Shown piece after piece: positions 46,966-59,109 of a stretch of DNA of 64,000 bases. Where the stretch lies: contig MEDY01000252.1 of the NCBI GenBank assembly GCA_001724265.1, positions 1-64,000 of the forward strand, given 5' to 3'. A program made the translations under genes and the position numbers. Within the stretch, counting starts at the first letter, position 1; each line of letters opens with the position of its first letter. The stretch comes from Rhizaria sp. SCN 62-66. Lineage: Eukaryota > Rhizaria, unplaced. The notes beneath the pieces are model-generated. The model was given only the letters and a program-made list of their open reading frames with translations. It searched no databases and was not told where the DNA came from.

Positions 46966-48869
46966 TGTAGCAAAGATAAGAACCTTTAAAGAAAATATAC
47001 AAGGATTCCGAATGGATATGACTTAAGGTGGTGAGTTCATTCGCTTAAAAGTTCACACTGACGAAATATGTGACTCTAAATGGCAACGAAGTCTGATACA
47101 AGATCCGATTGCGAGAGCGACGTCGCTCAAATAGAGTCATTGATCGGGTTTTTCGTAATTCAAAGAAATATCACTAAACTATACAGATTTTTAATCGCTA
47201 ACAGTTAATAATATCTCCAACAGCAAAGAGTGGCGTGCATAATATTAAGTTGTAGTTCAGCACAAATCTTTCGCGTATTTTGGTATCCTCCACCACAAAC
47301 CATTTTTGAGCTGTCAAACCGTTTAAAAACGTTGCTACATAACACATTGGCAAGCCAATTAGCAAAACCCGCACGATGAATGTGAAGCTATACTTAACTT
47401 TTATGCGATGTATACTTAAAGAAGCTATCAGGGATTGATAATATAACATAGTCGTGTGTATATCTCGTGTTACGTGATGGCAAAGGGTGCCGTGAACGCC
47501 CGCGATCACTCGCCGAACGAATGAATAACTTGCTTCAGTCATAACATGTGCTGCACTTCGCAGCAGCGCATGGCGGTACTGCGCTTTGTCACGCGTCAGC
47601 CAGTTTATGCCCCCCCACTTCGTGTCTTCGCTACAGCGTGTCCGGTGAGCCTGCTGCGCGCGCGATGGACCGCAAAGTGGCAGACTCGTATCAGTGGCAC
47701 GCAATTGGAGGAACCATTGACGACTTAGTGTTGACTTCTTTGGGTTGTGCTGTCAAGCCAAGAGTTACAAGAGTAGTATAGGGTAGAAGCGGATTATTAC
47801 TCACTTGGGTAAAATCTCGCTATATACTACTCAAGACTCGCGTTGGCATCGCGAAAGTGTTGTACAAGTGTACATCTCATGCGGTAGCTTTGCACACTCG
47901 ACCGCCTTGCCGGACACGGCAACAAAGAGATGGAGGTGAGCCAAGCGTGTCTGCATAACAGCAAGGTTCCCGTTTCCTTGTGTCAAACTGAGTCAGATGC
48001 AGAGGCGCCAGACCAGCCGGGCAAGATCTCATGATATGAGAGGAGATTCTACAGAGCACACGCAAGGTCCTCAAGTCAGCAATGGATGAGCTGCGCGCAG
48101 GCGGCGCTCGACACCCGCATGGGTGCCGAGAAGACTACCGAAATCATTGTGCAAGAAGCAAGCGCACCACCAAAATGCAGGTCCGGCATATTCAATAGGA
48201 AGCACAATATTAGCGCATTGAGGAAACGCTGCGACTCAACACACACTACTAAGTGATTCATGATGATCAGTACATATACAGACAGTTGCCGAGAAGCCTG
48301 TACATTCATTGCTGCATAAGGTGCGCAATAAATCTCTTCTGCACAGTACAGATTAGAAGTAAGGTTTATATCTCTGGCACCCAAAATGCACGTTGTTTGA
48401 GCCTGCAACCAACGTTGTCTCGCTTGGACACGTCCTGGATCATTTAACCTCGCTCACAGTGCGTGTGCCTGGGACTGTCAAGCAACAGTTAAAGTATAGG
48501 AATAGCATCCCAAGATAATATATCCGAGTGCGCCATCTATCTCTCTCAGCTGTATGTCGGGGTACTGTTTGGAGTCTATACATGTGTCCAATGTGCGATG
48601 CTCCGGCGCAACTCTGGAATGTCTGACTAAACTTATATTTATCTCGGTCAACTGATCGTCAGCATGGCTTTATTCTGCATACTTACTTGGAAAATGCGTG
48701 TTTTTATATTTGACTAATATTATTCTTTGACGCGACTCTTTTCTCGATGTGATCGAACGACTAACTTCGCTCTCCTTTGCTCCCGTCTTACCTCGTAGTT
48801 GCACATTCACGCTTTTCCATCCACTTCTTACCTACATAGCATATTCACTACTGTCAGAGCACCCCCATT
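46966..48869. other. Divergent intergenic region, 1.9 kb, no convincing gene
   Basis: It lies between the duplicated-module gene and the GNAT gene. A minus frame at 47198-47704 is open for 168 codons and itself ends in TAG; reading through adds only a few residues to a TGA. It lacks an ATG at its head and shows no domain. No tRNA, repeat array or transposon ends were identified. Confidence 0.45.
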
Positions 48870-50942
48870 ATGTCCTGCTCCGCGCACATCTCTGTGGCTG
48901 CCTCACAAGGTGATCCCCCTTTGTCTGTGGCGACATCGCCCTCCCCCGCCCATGCCCACCCAAGCCCCGTCCCAATCTCAAGCGCTTGTTATAACAGCGT
49001 CCCCGCCCCCGGAGCTCGTGCCCGCGCCGAGCCTCACGCCCCCGCTCTTACAGCGCTGTCTCCGCTCGTTTCCGCCGCGCTGTCCAACCCCATGGCGGCG
49101 CTCTCGGCCCCCGTGTGCTCGGACGCGCGCCTGCCACCGGAGCCGAACCTGGCGCTGCTGCGGAGCGCGCTGACCAAGTACCGCATCCGGCTCTTCCGCG
49201 ACTGCGAGCAGGAGAAAGCGACGGTGCGGGCCATCTTCGAGGACGGCATGGGCAGCTACGCGACCAACCGCCGCGGCGTGCAGTGGATGCAGCAGCGCCG
49301 GCGCCGCAGGGACCCGCACCACAATAATGACAGCAGTAACAACAATACGAATGTGAGTGCCACGGGTACTCAGTGCTCTGCAGAGGGCGATTCTTCTCAC
49401 ACTCACCCTCCGTCTGAGGGTGGCGCGGTGCCGTACACCCCCTTAGACCCCACCGAGGTGCTCTTGTTCCCGCCCGAGACCGCGGAGCAGGCGCAGGCGC
49501 GGCGGCAGTTCTTCGACACGGCGATGGCTTCCTTTGCGGGCTACACGGCGTGGTCGCTGTCGGACGCCGCGCTGACCGACATCAAGAACTACTGGCAGCC
49601 CGAGGTGGACCGTTCGGTGTTCCTGGTGTGCGAGGACCGCGTCTCGGGCGAGGTTGTGGGCACTATTGCGCTGCAGCCCGTGTCCAGGTACGGCCACTGA
49701 TTGTTCGCATATGAGAACAAAATGTTATTTAACACTGTGACTAAACTACGATGCATGATTTTGTGCTAGAATTAACTTGATTTGTCTCTTGGCTGCTTTG
49801 GCGTTGCTCGCTTTCTTTCACTCTGACACGTTCTCTTTTGTTTGGGATCAACACATTCTCTATGCAGGGCTGGTGGCTTCTACGGCAAGGCGTTGGAGGA
49901 CCAGCAGGCGTACTTCGAGAAGATTGCCGCGTACATCAACGACGCCGAGCAAGAGCTCAGCTCCGACGCCAGTCTCGGTGACGCGAGCGCACTGCGTGCG
50001 GCCGTGGACGCCAAAGTCAAGCCGCTGTGCCGCCCGGCGGTGCCCGGCATGGCGGGGGACGCGTGGGACGACGTCACGTGTGCCCGCGTGTACACTGCAC
50101 TCAAGGGCAACAGCGACGCCATTGAGCGCACGAAGGCCGCCGGTGGCAGTGCAAGTGCCGGCGGCGCCGCAGTGTGTCAGAGCAGTGTGCTCGCTGACTG
50201 TGCGCGCGTGTATCGTGCGTCGTCCGAAGACGATAACACTACCGTTGCTTGCGATACTGTCTCCTGTGCTGCCAGCAGCACGAGTAGCGAGCATGAGTTT
50301 GACGCTATCCGCACTCGCTACTTGCCTTTGCACCCTGATCTGTGGGAATACCACCCCTGTGCACACCTCGTCAACAAGAACAGCACCGGCGACTGCGCCA
50401 GCGCTGCGGCGAATGACAGCGACTACTAGTCCGAGGTCGCGGCCACCACAGCGTTCTTGTCGTCGCTGCCGCCCGCGCAGGTCTTCTCGCCATACAACGA
50501 GGCCGAGATGCGCCGCGTGTCTGTCGCGCGCGCGCACCGCAGGCACGGTGTCGCGCAGCTCCTCGTCTACACGGCGCTGGAGCTCGCGCAGCACGTCTTC
50601 GGCTACCACGCGGTGCACCTGTCGACGGCTGAGTCGATGGCCAGCGCCGTCCGGTTCTACCTGCGCACGGGCTTCGCGGTGGCCTACTCGCGCATCGGGT
50701 GCGGCGACACATCGCAGTGGCCGTGTGTGCACTTCCGCTGGCCGCTGGGCGCGGTCGGCCGGCAGCTGGGCCCGCTGCGGGACATCAGGGCTACAACGTT
50801 CTACGAGCTCGACTACGAGGAGTTCTACGGAGCCGACAGCGAATATGCTAGCAGCAGCAGCAGATACGGTGACAGTAACAGCCAGGAGAAGAGCGCTGCC
50901 GCTGGTGCTGTTGATACTAAAGAGAGCCTGAGTGCTGAGTGA
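48870..50942 (+). CDS. GNAT-family N-acetyltransferase, NAT8-like; one in-frame TAG
   Basis: Exons 48870-49687 and 49868-50942 (180-nt intron, donor GTACGG) give 630 residues ending in TGA. The first exon has the N-terminal GNAT elements (IRLFRDCEQEKATVRAIFEDGM, then FLVCEDRVSGEVVGTIALQPV, beta 3-4). After a 190-residue insert, the second exon supplies motif A, MRRVSVARAHRRHGVAQLLVYTALELA (acetyl-CoA pyrophosphate loop RRHGVA), and motif B, STAESMASAVRFYLRTGFAVAY. The TAG at 50427-50429 (codon 460) lies in the insert, so the two halves of one acetyl-CoA fold flank it in the same frame. That is hard to explain unless TAG is translated. The order of elements resembles NAT8-type acetyltransferases; substrate unknown. 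No membrane segment is obvious. Confidence 0.82.
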
Positions 50943-51637
50943 GAGTGCTGTTGCTGATGTTGCCTCTGTTACTTGAGTGTGCAGATGTCTATGCATTTCT
51001 TAACCGGGTTCTTGTCATGGTTTTTCACTATTATCACGATCATTATTATTATTTAGAGCTGGACAAGTAAGCCGGGACTCAGACAAGTGTTTATTGAAGT
51101 TGTCTTTGCTTAGTGTCACGCGCCGCGCAGTAAAACACTGCGTAACGAATGATGAAATACAATTCGCTTATTTTCCAGAATTGAACGTAGATAAGTTGTT
51201 AAAAAACTTCAGCTACACATGTTTCTTGTTTTTCCTGACACTATTCCTCAATTTGCTCTGTGAGTTTACAATAGACGGTGTGAGAGTGCTCCAGTAACTC
51301 GATCTTGACTGAGATGCGAAAAAATTCGAACACTCGACGTTCAAATGCACATTTCAATTGACACAAATACAAAAACATAACGCAAATAATATGTTGCTTT
51401 CTGATATCAACGACCTTAACTGCCAACATGGTTTACTCTCATCCTCGGCGACCGATGCAAAGCGCTGTTGGGAATCAAATTGAAAGAATGTATTGCGAAT
51501 ACACCGACATTTAAGAAAAATTCAGATAATTCAACGTTAACCTACATGAAACAATACTAAATATACATATCTTAAGATAAACAAAACGCGTGACCACTCA
51601 TAGCACATCAAAGCAGCCATCCAAGTACTCCTAGCAC
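50943..51637. other. Convergent intergenic region, no gene seen
   Basis: About 700 bp of AT-rich DNA between the ends of the GNAT and OCRL-like genes. Short ORFs on both strands look random. Confidence 0.6.
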
Positions 51638-52865
51638 TTAGTTTGCGCCCTGCGCGAACTGCTGCGCCATGGTGGGCGCGGTCTCGACGCCGCTGACGCC
51701 GCCGGGCCCCGTGGAGAGCAAGTATGCGACGACGACGATCACTGAGCGCGGCATCGACACGCAGAAGGGACGGTCCGTGTTGGTGCAGTGTGTCAGCGCC
51801 GGAGCCAACACCTCGGCCAGGCTCTGGATGCGGCCCTGGTACGTCATGCCGGAGCCGGAGCCGCCCGCGACGCTGTTGCGCGACACCGACACCGACGCGC
51901 TGCCGCCGCGCCCGCCCCCGGCCGTGGAGTCGCTGCCGGTCATGTACGAGTCCGGAGAGGGCGTGCCGGGCCGCTTGCAGTCCGCAAGCCCGCGCACGAG
52001 CGTGATGACGTACGTCAGAGCAGCGTACTTGCGCTCGTGCAGCTCGTTGAGCACCTTTCTGGCCCAGCCCAGTGGCTCGGCGAAGGCGACGCGCCAGCCG
52101 GGCGCCGCCAGCAGCGGCTCGGGCAGCGACGAGGCCCAGTCGAGCAGGCACAAGCCCAGCGCGGGCAACGGGATAACCGCCGCGCCCGCCAGGCCGCCCA
52201 CCGTCACCGCGCCGCTGCCGGAGCCGGAGCCGGAGTGGTGGCTCGCGTTGCTGTTGTTCTCGGTGTTCGCGGTCGCGGCCGAGGGGTGGCGCTGTGCGAT
52301 AAGCGCGCGGAGCAAGTGCGGCGCCGAGTCCAGCACGGCGTGCACGGCAGCCGTAGCGTGGAGGTACTGCGCGCGCGCGTTGAGCGAGGCCAGCTGGTGC
52401 TGGTGATGCTGGTGATGCGCCAGCAGCGCCGTCGCCGACGACGTCGCAAGCGTCGCCGACGTCACGGTGTAGGTCGTGTTGGAGGGAAACAGCGAAACGG
52501 GCGGCACCAGCGCGACGCCGCTGCCGCTGCCGCCGCCGCCGCTGCCGCTGTTATTGTTGTTGCTGGTGGCGGCTGCGCTCACCGACGCGTGCGGGCCCCC
52601 CGCCGCGGCGCAGTGATTCGCACTGTTGTGGATTGCGAGGAGCGCGGCGAGCGAGCGGGGCCGGCCGTCGCTCTCGAGCGCCGCGGTGGTCACCACAGTG
52701 CGGCACACCGCCGCGGGGGGAAACAACGCCAGCGCGGCGGCTGGGGACGACAGCGGCGACCCGTCGGGGTGGTTCGCGATCGCGTCCAGCAGGTAAAACA
52801 GCTCTTTCGGCACACCCGTCACGCCAAGCGCGGGGCTGCCGCCATTCTCGCTTTCGCCTGCGCAG

Positions 52866-52905
<40 letters not shown>

Positions 52906-53114
52906 TGTTGCTGCTGTGGAGAGCCGTGGTGGCGGCGGTGTTGGCGGGCAGCGCGGCGCCGAGCCACGAGGGCCGGAGCGCGGCCGTGAAGCGCACCACG
53001 TGCTCCACGGGCTGCGCCTGCGCCGCCCAGAAGCGAGGGGCCGAAAAATGCGCGGCCGCAGCCGCGGCGCGCGAGGCGGGGTTGCCGGCCATGCGCACCG
53101 AGCCGCTTGCGCCC

Positions 53115-53152
<38 letters not shown>

Positions 53153-56100
53153 GCCGTGGTTGAAGCTGCTGCTGACGCCCACCGAGCCCCCGCCGCCGCC
53201 GTTGCTGCCGGCGTCGAAGGGGGAGTTGGCGAACGAGCCGCTGTTGTTGCCGTAGTCGCCGTAGCCGTCGTTGTCATGGCCGTGGCCGCCGTAAGGGTCA
53301 TCGAACACCGCGCCGCCGCGCCCGCTGCCGGAAACGCCGCCGCCGCCGCCGTGGCCGTGGCCGTGGCCGCTCATCGACGCGCCGCCGCCGCCGTTGTTGC
53401 CCGATTTGAAGAAGTTCTTGATCTTGCGTAGCGTGCCCGTCGCGGCGCCGCCGTCGAGCGCAGCGATGCTCGCCGTCGCCGCCGCACGCTCACGCTCGCG
53501 CTCGCGCTCGCGCTCGCCGCTGGAGAGGGAGCCGCCGGCGCCGACGCTGGGATAGTGCCCGCTGCCGCCGCCCGCCGCCCCCACGGCCCCGCCAGCGCCG
53601 GCGGTGTTGCTGCTGCCGCCGCCGCCAGAGGAGCCCTCGTCGCCGCTGCCGTCTGAGTCGTCGTCGGCGTCCTCGGCCGTGGCGGCCTGTTGCAGCAGCC
53701 ACGCAGACACGCCCGTCTGCCGGTCCGCAGGCACGTCGTGCGAGCCTGGCTCCTCGGCGTACTCGCGGATCGTCGCGTCCTGCGCAGGGTTGGTTCGCGA
53801 AAATAAAGAGGGAGGTGTTTGTGTGAGTGCAGTGTTTGGGATTATATGACATGACTTAAATATGAAAACAAACTAGGGGACACAGAGCGTTTCATCACAA
53901 TGTTGATAGCTGTAAACGCGATACATTAAACTATAAGTGAGGGATATACGCACCTGAACGCGAATTACCACAGCGGCCGCCAGCAGCGCGCACGCCGGTC
54001 CGCCCATGGCACCGCTGTCAGTGCCGCTTTCGCCACTACTTCCAGCGGCGGCGGCGGCGGCGGCGGCGGAGCGCGCGCGCGTGCGTAGCGTGTCCGCAAG
54101 CCCCAGCGCGGCCTCGATGCGCTTGGCGGCGAAGGGGCCCGCGGCGTGGCAAGTGACCGTGAGCGCGACGTCCTCGCCCGGGCAGATGAGTCCCGAGGCG
54201 TGGGAGACGGTGAGCCAGAAGGCCGAGTGGTCCGCGCAGGGCAGCGTGCGCGAGCCCAGCGGCAGCGACAACGGCTGCGTCGGGCCCGGCAGCGACGACA
54301 CCAGCGCAGGCACAGCGCTAGAGCCAGAACCGGGGGCTGAGGGGGTACTTAGATTCCCGTCTTGTTGTTGTGGCTGTTGTTCGACGGCCCACTTTGCGCT
54401 GAGCACCACGGCCTCTGGGCGGAGCGGGTCCACGGGCTGCAGGTGGCCCAGGCTGTGGCCCATCGCCACCGCGGCCGCCAGCGATGTGGGCAGCACGGTG
54501 AAGCGGACCACGCTGTTGCCTGTGTTGCGGAGCAGGATGGGGAAGTCGAGACGCGCACCGAGCCGCATGTCGCGCCAGTGTACGGCGGCGTGCGAGATCG
54601 AGACCCTCGGCGCGACGGAGGGCGCCGAGAGCTGCGACAGGTGCGCCTCGAGCGAGCGCCGCGTGCTGGCCGACTGGCTGTGCGCGCGGAACGCCGCTGT
54701 CAGCGCCACAGGCTTGTGATCCGACAGTAGCAGCTCCGCGCGGCGGTAGTCGCCGGGCGCGAAGTCGTTGCGGTTCAGCGAGCGCCACTGGATGCGGTCG
54801 CACCACGACGGCACGCGCACCTTCTTGTTCGCGCGGCGCTCGTAGTCGTGCGTACCCGGGGTGTATTTGTACGTCGGCGGGAAGGCGATGGGCAGCTCCT
54901 GGAACGCGGCGAAGGCGCGCCCGCCGGCCTTCTCGATGAGGAGCTGGTCGCGGCGCAGGAGCGCGTCCAGGTCGTTGTTGGCGATGAGCTTGTGCACCTC
55001 GCTCACCGAGGGGTGCGCGACGCGATAGTTGAGGTCGCCCATCCAAATTACATGGCTAGAAAGAGAACAAATATGACAAAGTGAGGAAAAGTTAGAAAAT
55101 AAATTAAACGCATGATATTTTTGAGATGAGTAACAAACAAACAGAAACATTAAATCTTTAGAATCTGATCTTAGATAAAAGCGATATAACTGCGTACCTG
55201 TGATCGGTGACGTGGAGAGGCACGTTCTGGCCCCCGTATCCGCCGCTGCCGCTGCCGCCGCTGCCGCCGCCGCTGCCGCCGCCGCCGCCGCTGCCCTGCT
55301 GGTACAGCGCCGTCAGTGGCGCGGAGCAGGCCGAGTAAAACCCCCCCGCGCCGCCGCCGCCGCCGCTGGCGTAGTTGTAGCCGTCGTCGTCGTCATCGAG
55401 CCCCGATCGGCGGCCCGCCTGCGAGGGCAACGCCTGAGCCTGCGACTGTAGCACGCGCGGGCTGACGCCGGTGGTCGAGTCGAACCGCAGGCGCCGCATG
55501 ATGGCGCTATAATGGGCGTTGCGCGCCTGGACCTTCTCCTGGTGGGCGGCGATGTGCGCGTTGAGAAAGCACACGCTCGTGTCGTTAACCGTGAAGGACA
55601 CGCCGATAGCACCCTTGTTGCCGCCGACGCCCATAAGCCCGATGCCGACCTTGCCGGTCCGCACGGCGCGCACCTTGTGCAGCAGCGACGTCCGCACCCA
55701 CACGCACAGGGCTAGTCCGACCAAGTGAGTCGACGCGATCATGACGTAACCGTCGGCGCCGGGGCGCGGCCGGCCCACGCGCGCCTCTTGGCTCGCGAAG
55801 CGGCCCAGCGCGCGGCGCAGCGAGTCCTCCGTGAGCGCCTCCCAGCGGCCGGTGGCGTGCGGGTCCACGAGCAGGTTCTTGGCCGAGAGGTCGACGACCT
55901 CCTGGAAACCCATCGCCACAATATCGGCCGGCCGCGCAATGCTGCTGGAGCTAGTGCTGGAGCTAGAGGAGCTGTTGGCGCTGGGGCTAGGGCTGGAAGG
56001 GTCGCCGCCGCTGGAGTACGGGGAGAGAGTGAAGTTTGCACCGCTGCTCGCACTATTGGGACTCGAACTCGTGGTGTTCGCGGTGTTGCTGTTGTTGTTG

Positions 56101-57509
56101 TTGACGATGGGGGGGCACAGCCAGTCGTCGAGCTGCTCCGTCGTGGCAGGCCGCTTGCCGTTGACGTTCCAGCTGCCCGCCCACACGGTCACTGGCACCG
56201 TCGCCATGGCCGTCTAGTGGGCGCGGATCGCAAGCTGGTGGCCCACCCAAGCGGGCGGAACCGGTCCCGCGTACGGCGCCGGCGGCGGCAGCGACGCCGA
56301 GGCGGCGATCGCGGCGGCGGCCGCCGACGGCAGCGCCGGCTGCTGCAGCGACTGCAGTTGAGACTGCAACATGAGTGGCTGTGGGGATTGTGAGTTGTTG
56401 TGGGGAACGGGGCTGGGGATGGTGTCGGCGGCCGAGGTGGGACACATCATGCGTAAGTAGCTCGGCAAGGCGCTTACACCGCCACTTACATTGCCAGACG
56501 ACGATGACGACGACGATGACGCTGCGGCGGCGGCGGCGGCGGTGGACATGGTGGGGCGTGCGGGCGGCGCCGGCCGGCTCGCATTAGGGTGCATGTTGGC
56601 CATGTTCGCACTAGAGCTAGAGCCAACACTCAGCGTGTTGGAGTTGGTATTGTGGCCAGAGCCCGCGCTAGCGTTGACTGCAGGAGAGAAAAGTCCGTTG
56701 CTGATGCGCGAGCCCGCAAACGCAGGCCCTTCACTGGTACCGGTACTCGCACTGCCGGAAGCACTGCTGGAACTACTGTTGGAACTGCTGGAACTCGTGG
56801 TGGCACTCGCAGGGTTACTCGTAACCGTGTTGGAAGCGACCGGGGCAGCGAGCGCGAGCTTGAAGCCCCCCGCAGGCGCCGCGACAGCGCCAGCCCCGGA
56901 ATGAGCTCCGCTATTCGCGCTGGCGTTATAACTCGGCGTACCCGCACCCATGACACTCACGCTGCCCACGTTGTTGCTGCTACTGTTGCCGCTGCCGCCG
57001 GGGATGTGCAGGGTCATGCCCGAGGTCGCCGCCGCGGCCGCCGCCGCCGCGGGCGCGCGGTTACGGCTGACGCTGAGGTGCGCGTTGAGCTGCCCCGGCG
57101 CGGCCTGTGTGAACGGCAGCGCGGCCGTCGCGGGGGACACCGCCGCGCCGCGCGCAAAGGGCAGCGTGCCGCGGGACGCCGACGGGTGCGCGCGCGCGAC
57201 CTGCTCCATCGCCGTCGTGGTCGCAGTGAAGAACTGCGCGAAGGTCTCGTCGTCCAGCACGTCCACGGCGGGAGTGCTGTGGTCCGCAGCGCTCGCGTTG
57301 CCGCCGCTGCTGCTGCTGACGGCGCTGTTGGGGCTGGCGAGGAGATCAAGAGGCGAGACGACGCCGTGAGCAGTTGAATTTGCACTATTAGCGTGGGCCT
57401 TGCTGTTGTTTGCAGAGCTGGTTTGGCTGGCAAAGATAGCGAAAGGGTCGTCGCTGCCGCCTGGGCTGGCGCCGGCGCCGGCGCTGGTGCTGTGGCTAGG
57501 GAACGACAT
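51638..57509 (-). CDS. OCRL/INPP5B-like inositol polyphosphate 5-phosphatase with ASH and RhoGAP domains; one in-frame TAG
   Basis: Exons 57509-55198, 55055-53954 and 53779-51638 (donors GTACGC, GTGCGT) give 1,851 residues ending in TAA. Residues 1-431 are Ser/Ala/Asn-rich and disordered, ending at a TAG (56214-56216, codon 432). Three codons later an ATG begins MATVPVTVWAGSWNVNG, the phosphatase. Motifs: WNVNG (447-451), GFQEVVDL, GNKGAIGVSF...LNAHIAAH, WMGDLNYRV (Mg/catalysis), VPSWCDRIQW and LSDHKPVAL. Next comes an ASH-like beta domain (RVSISHAAVHWRDMRLGARLDFPILLRNTG), then a divergent RhoGAP starting GVPKELFYLLDAI, matching OCRL's GVPKEIWLLVDHL, with large inserts and no clear arginine finger. 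Substrate class is PI(4,5)P2 on endosomes and Golgi. Alternatively, the N-terminal 431 residues are a separate product and translation starts at the later ATG; other genes' TAG codons argue for one protein. Confidence 0.85.
52868..52917. repeat. CTG/TTG triplet repeat encoding poly-Ser/Asn in the OCRL-like gene
   Basis: Repeated CTG and TTG triplets on the plus strand encode Ser/Asn runs in the RhoGAP part of the minus-strand gene. A GCC-rich run at about 53118-53152 encodes poly-Gly nearby. Confidence 0.75.
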
Positions 57510-58553
57510 CGGGCTTCAGCGTTGTCGAGCCACGGCAATCACAGAGTTCCAGGCGCAGAGCAGTCGCAGTGCGGTCGCAACAGAGTCAGACTGGTGGATC
57601 GATCGAACTGTCAGTGAATCGCGCTGTTCTGGCACCAGATCGGTCCGCAAGCGGGGCTGGAGAGCCGTAGACTCCAACTTGAGCAGACACGGGAGCGCGG
57701 AAAATAACGGACAAGTGATTACAAGGCTTAGCCGATGCTGTGGGAGCGCGCAGAGAGGGGCGGAGGAAGAGAAGACAAGAGCAAAATGAGTGGACGCGAG
57801 TGCAAATCGGTGCAGTAGATACCGGGGCGAGACAAACAGCTGTAGAAATGCAAAAACAGATTTGCAGCAATCTCAACTTATTCCCGTCCTGCTATCCTTG
57901 CTAGATATTCAAATGACGATGGATATACCCGCGAAACGTGTCATTCAGCTAACCCCCCAAATCTGTCTTTTGTGCTTGCGCCCACTCGGTCGGTCGGTCA
58001 GTAGAGTTTTTACGAACCTTCTGTCTCGACCCGGAGCTACGCGGCATCTCTCGAGAAGGGCCTCACAAAGGCTGAATTCTTTGAAGTCGCCTATATCAGC
58101 TATTCCGGCCGTGCGGGTGATGTGGTATTGTGCGTTTCGTGTTATATTCCTGCTTTGGCGTCGATGTGCATTTGTGTAATAACTCGAGCACGTTGATACA
58201 ATGGTGTATTTGTCGTTTCCGCGAAACCTCGCTTGCGGCGCTTCTCCTTCTCCGACCACTTCGCGTCCGGAGCACTTCCGTGCGCTTTTTTGTCCTTTAA
58301 AACTTGCATATCGGATCCAAACTTGTTTCCAAGATGGCAAACCCAATGTTCTATTGTCCATACTGTTTAGCTTGCGTGATCTTTTCAGTAACATGTATAA
58401 CCCTGCCTTTCCTGTGACGAAATGCCTTTTCCTTCATCACCTCCGCTTCCCATCTCATCCCACTTTTCTCTTCTTCACCCCTCAAAACTTTACTTCTGCA
58501 ACTTCCTTGGCCCTGTGCGTGCTGCTATATTTTCATCCAGCTCTTTCGCCCGC
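57510..58553. promoter_or_regulatory. Divergent promoter region of the OCRL-like and CBS genes
   Basis: About 1 kb between two divergent starts. The 140 bp before the CBS ATG are pyrimidine-rich (CTTCTCTTC-type), a pattern also seen before RPT1. Short ORFs are present, with no recognisable domain. Confidence 0.45.
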
Positions 58554-59075
58554 ATGTCCGAGTCGAACGTTCTCGCGCAGCCCAAGATCTGCGACACGAT
58601 CCTGGACCACATCGGCCACACTCCCCTGGTCCGCATCAACAACATCACCAAGGACGAGGGTATCGAGTGCGAGGTCCTCGCCAAGTGCGAGTTCTTCAAC
58701 GCCGGTGGCTCCATCAAGGACCGCATCGGTAAGCGCATGGTGCTCGACGCCCAGGCCTCTGGTCGCATCAAGAAGGGCGACATCCTCATCGAGCCCACCT
58801 CCGGCAACACCGGTACGTCAACTCTAACATTGACTTAATATTTCGTTTTATAGTGCAATCATTTGCTTATATCCATATACCTTATGTTTTCTTGTATCAT
58901 ATACTTTGTTTTTATCCCGAAATATACTCACATGCCTTCTCTATTCAACTTGTCCGCACTTATCCTCTCGTGCCCGCTTCAGGCATCGGCATGGCCCTGA
59001 CCGCCGCCGTCGAGGGCTACAAGATGATCATCACCCTTCCCGAGAAGATGAGCAAGGAGAAGGTCGACGTGCTCA

Positions 59076-59109
<34 letters not shown>

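Noticed and set aside
47877-48074. tRNA-like string GGTCGAGTG on the minus strand near 47.9 kb
   Set aside because: No matching T-arm or acceptor stem could be drawn around it.
548-57509. The TAG-containing genes as pseudogenes or sequencing errors
   Set aside because: All 13 interruptions are TAG, there are no frameshifts, catalytic residues are mostly kept and splice junctions are in phase. Random errors would not be limited to one stop codon.
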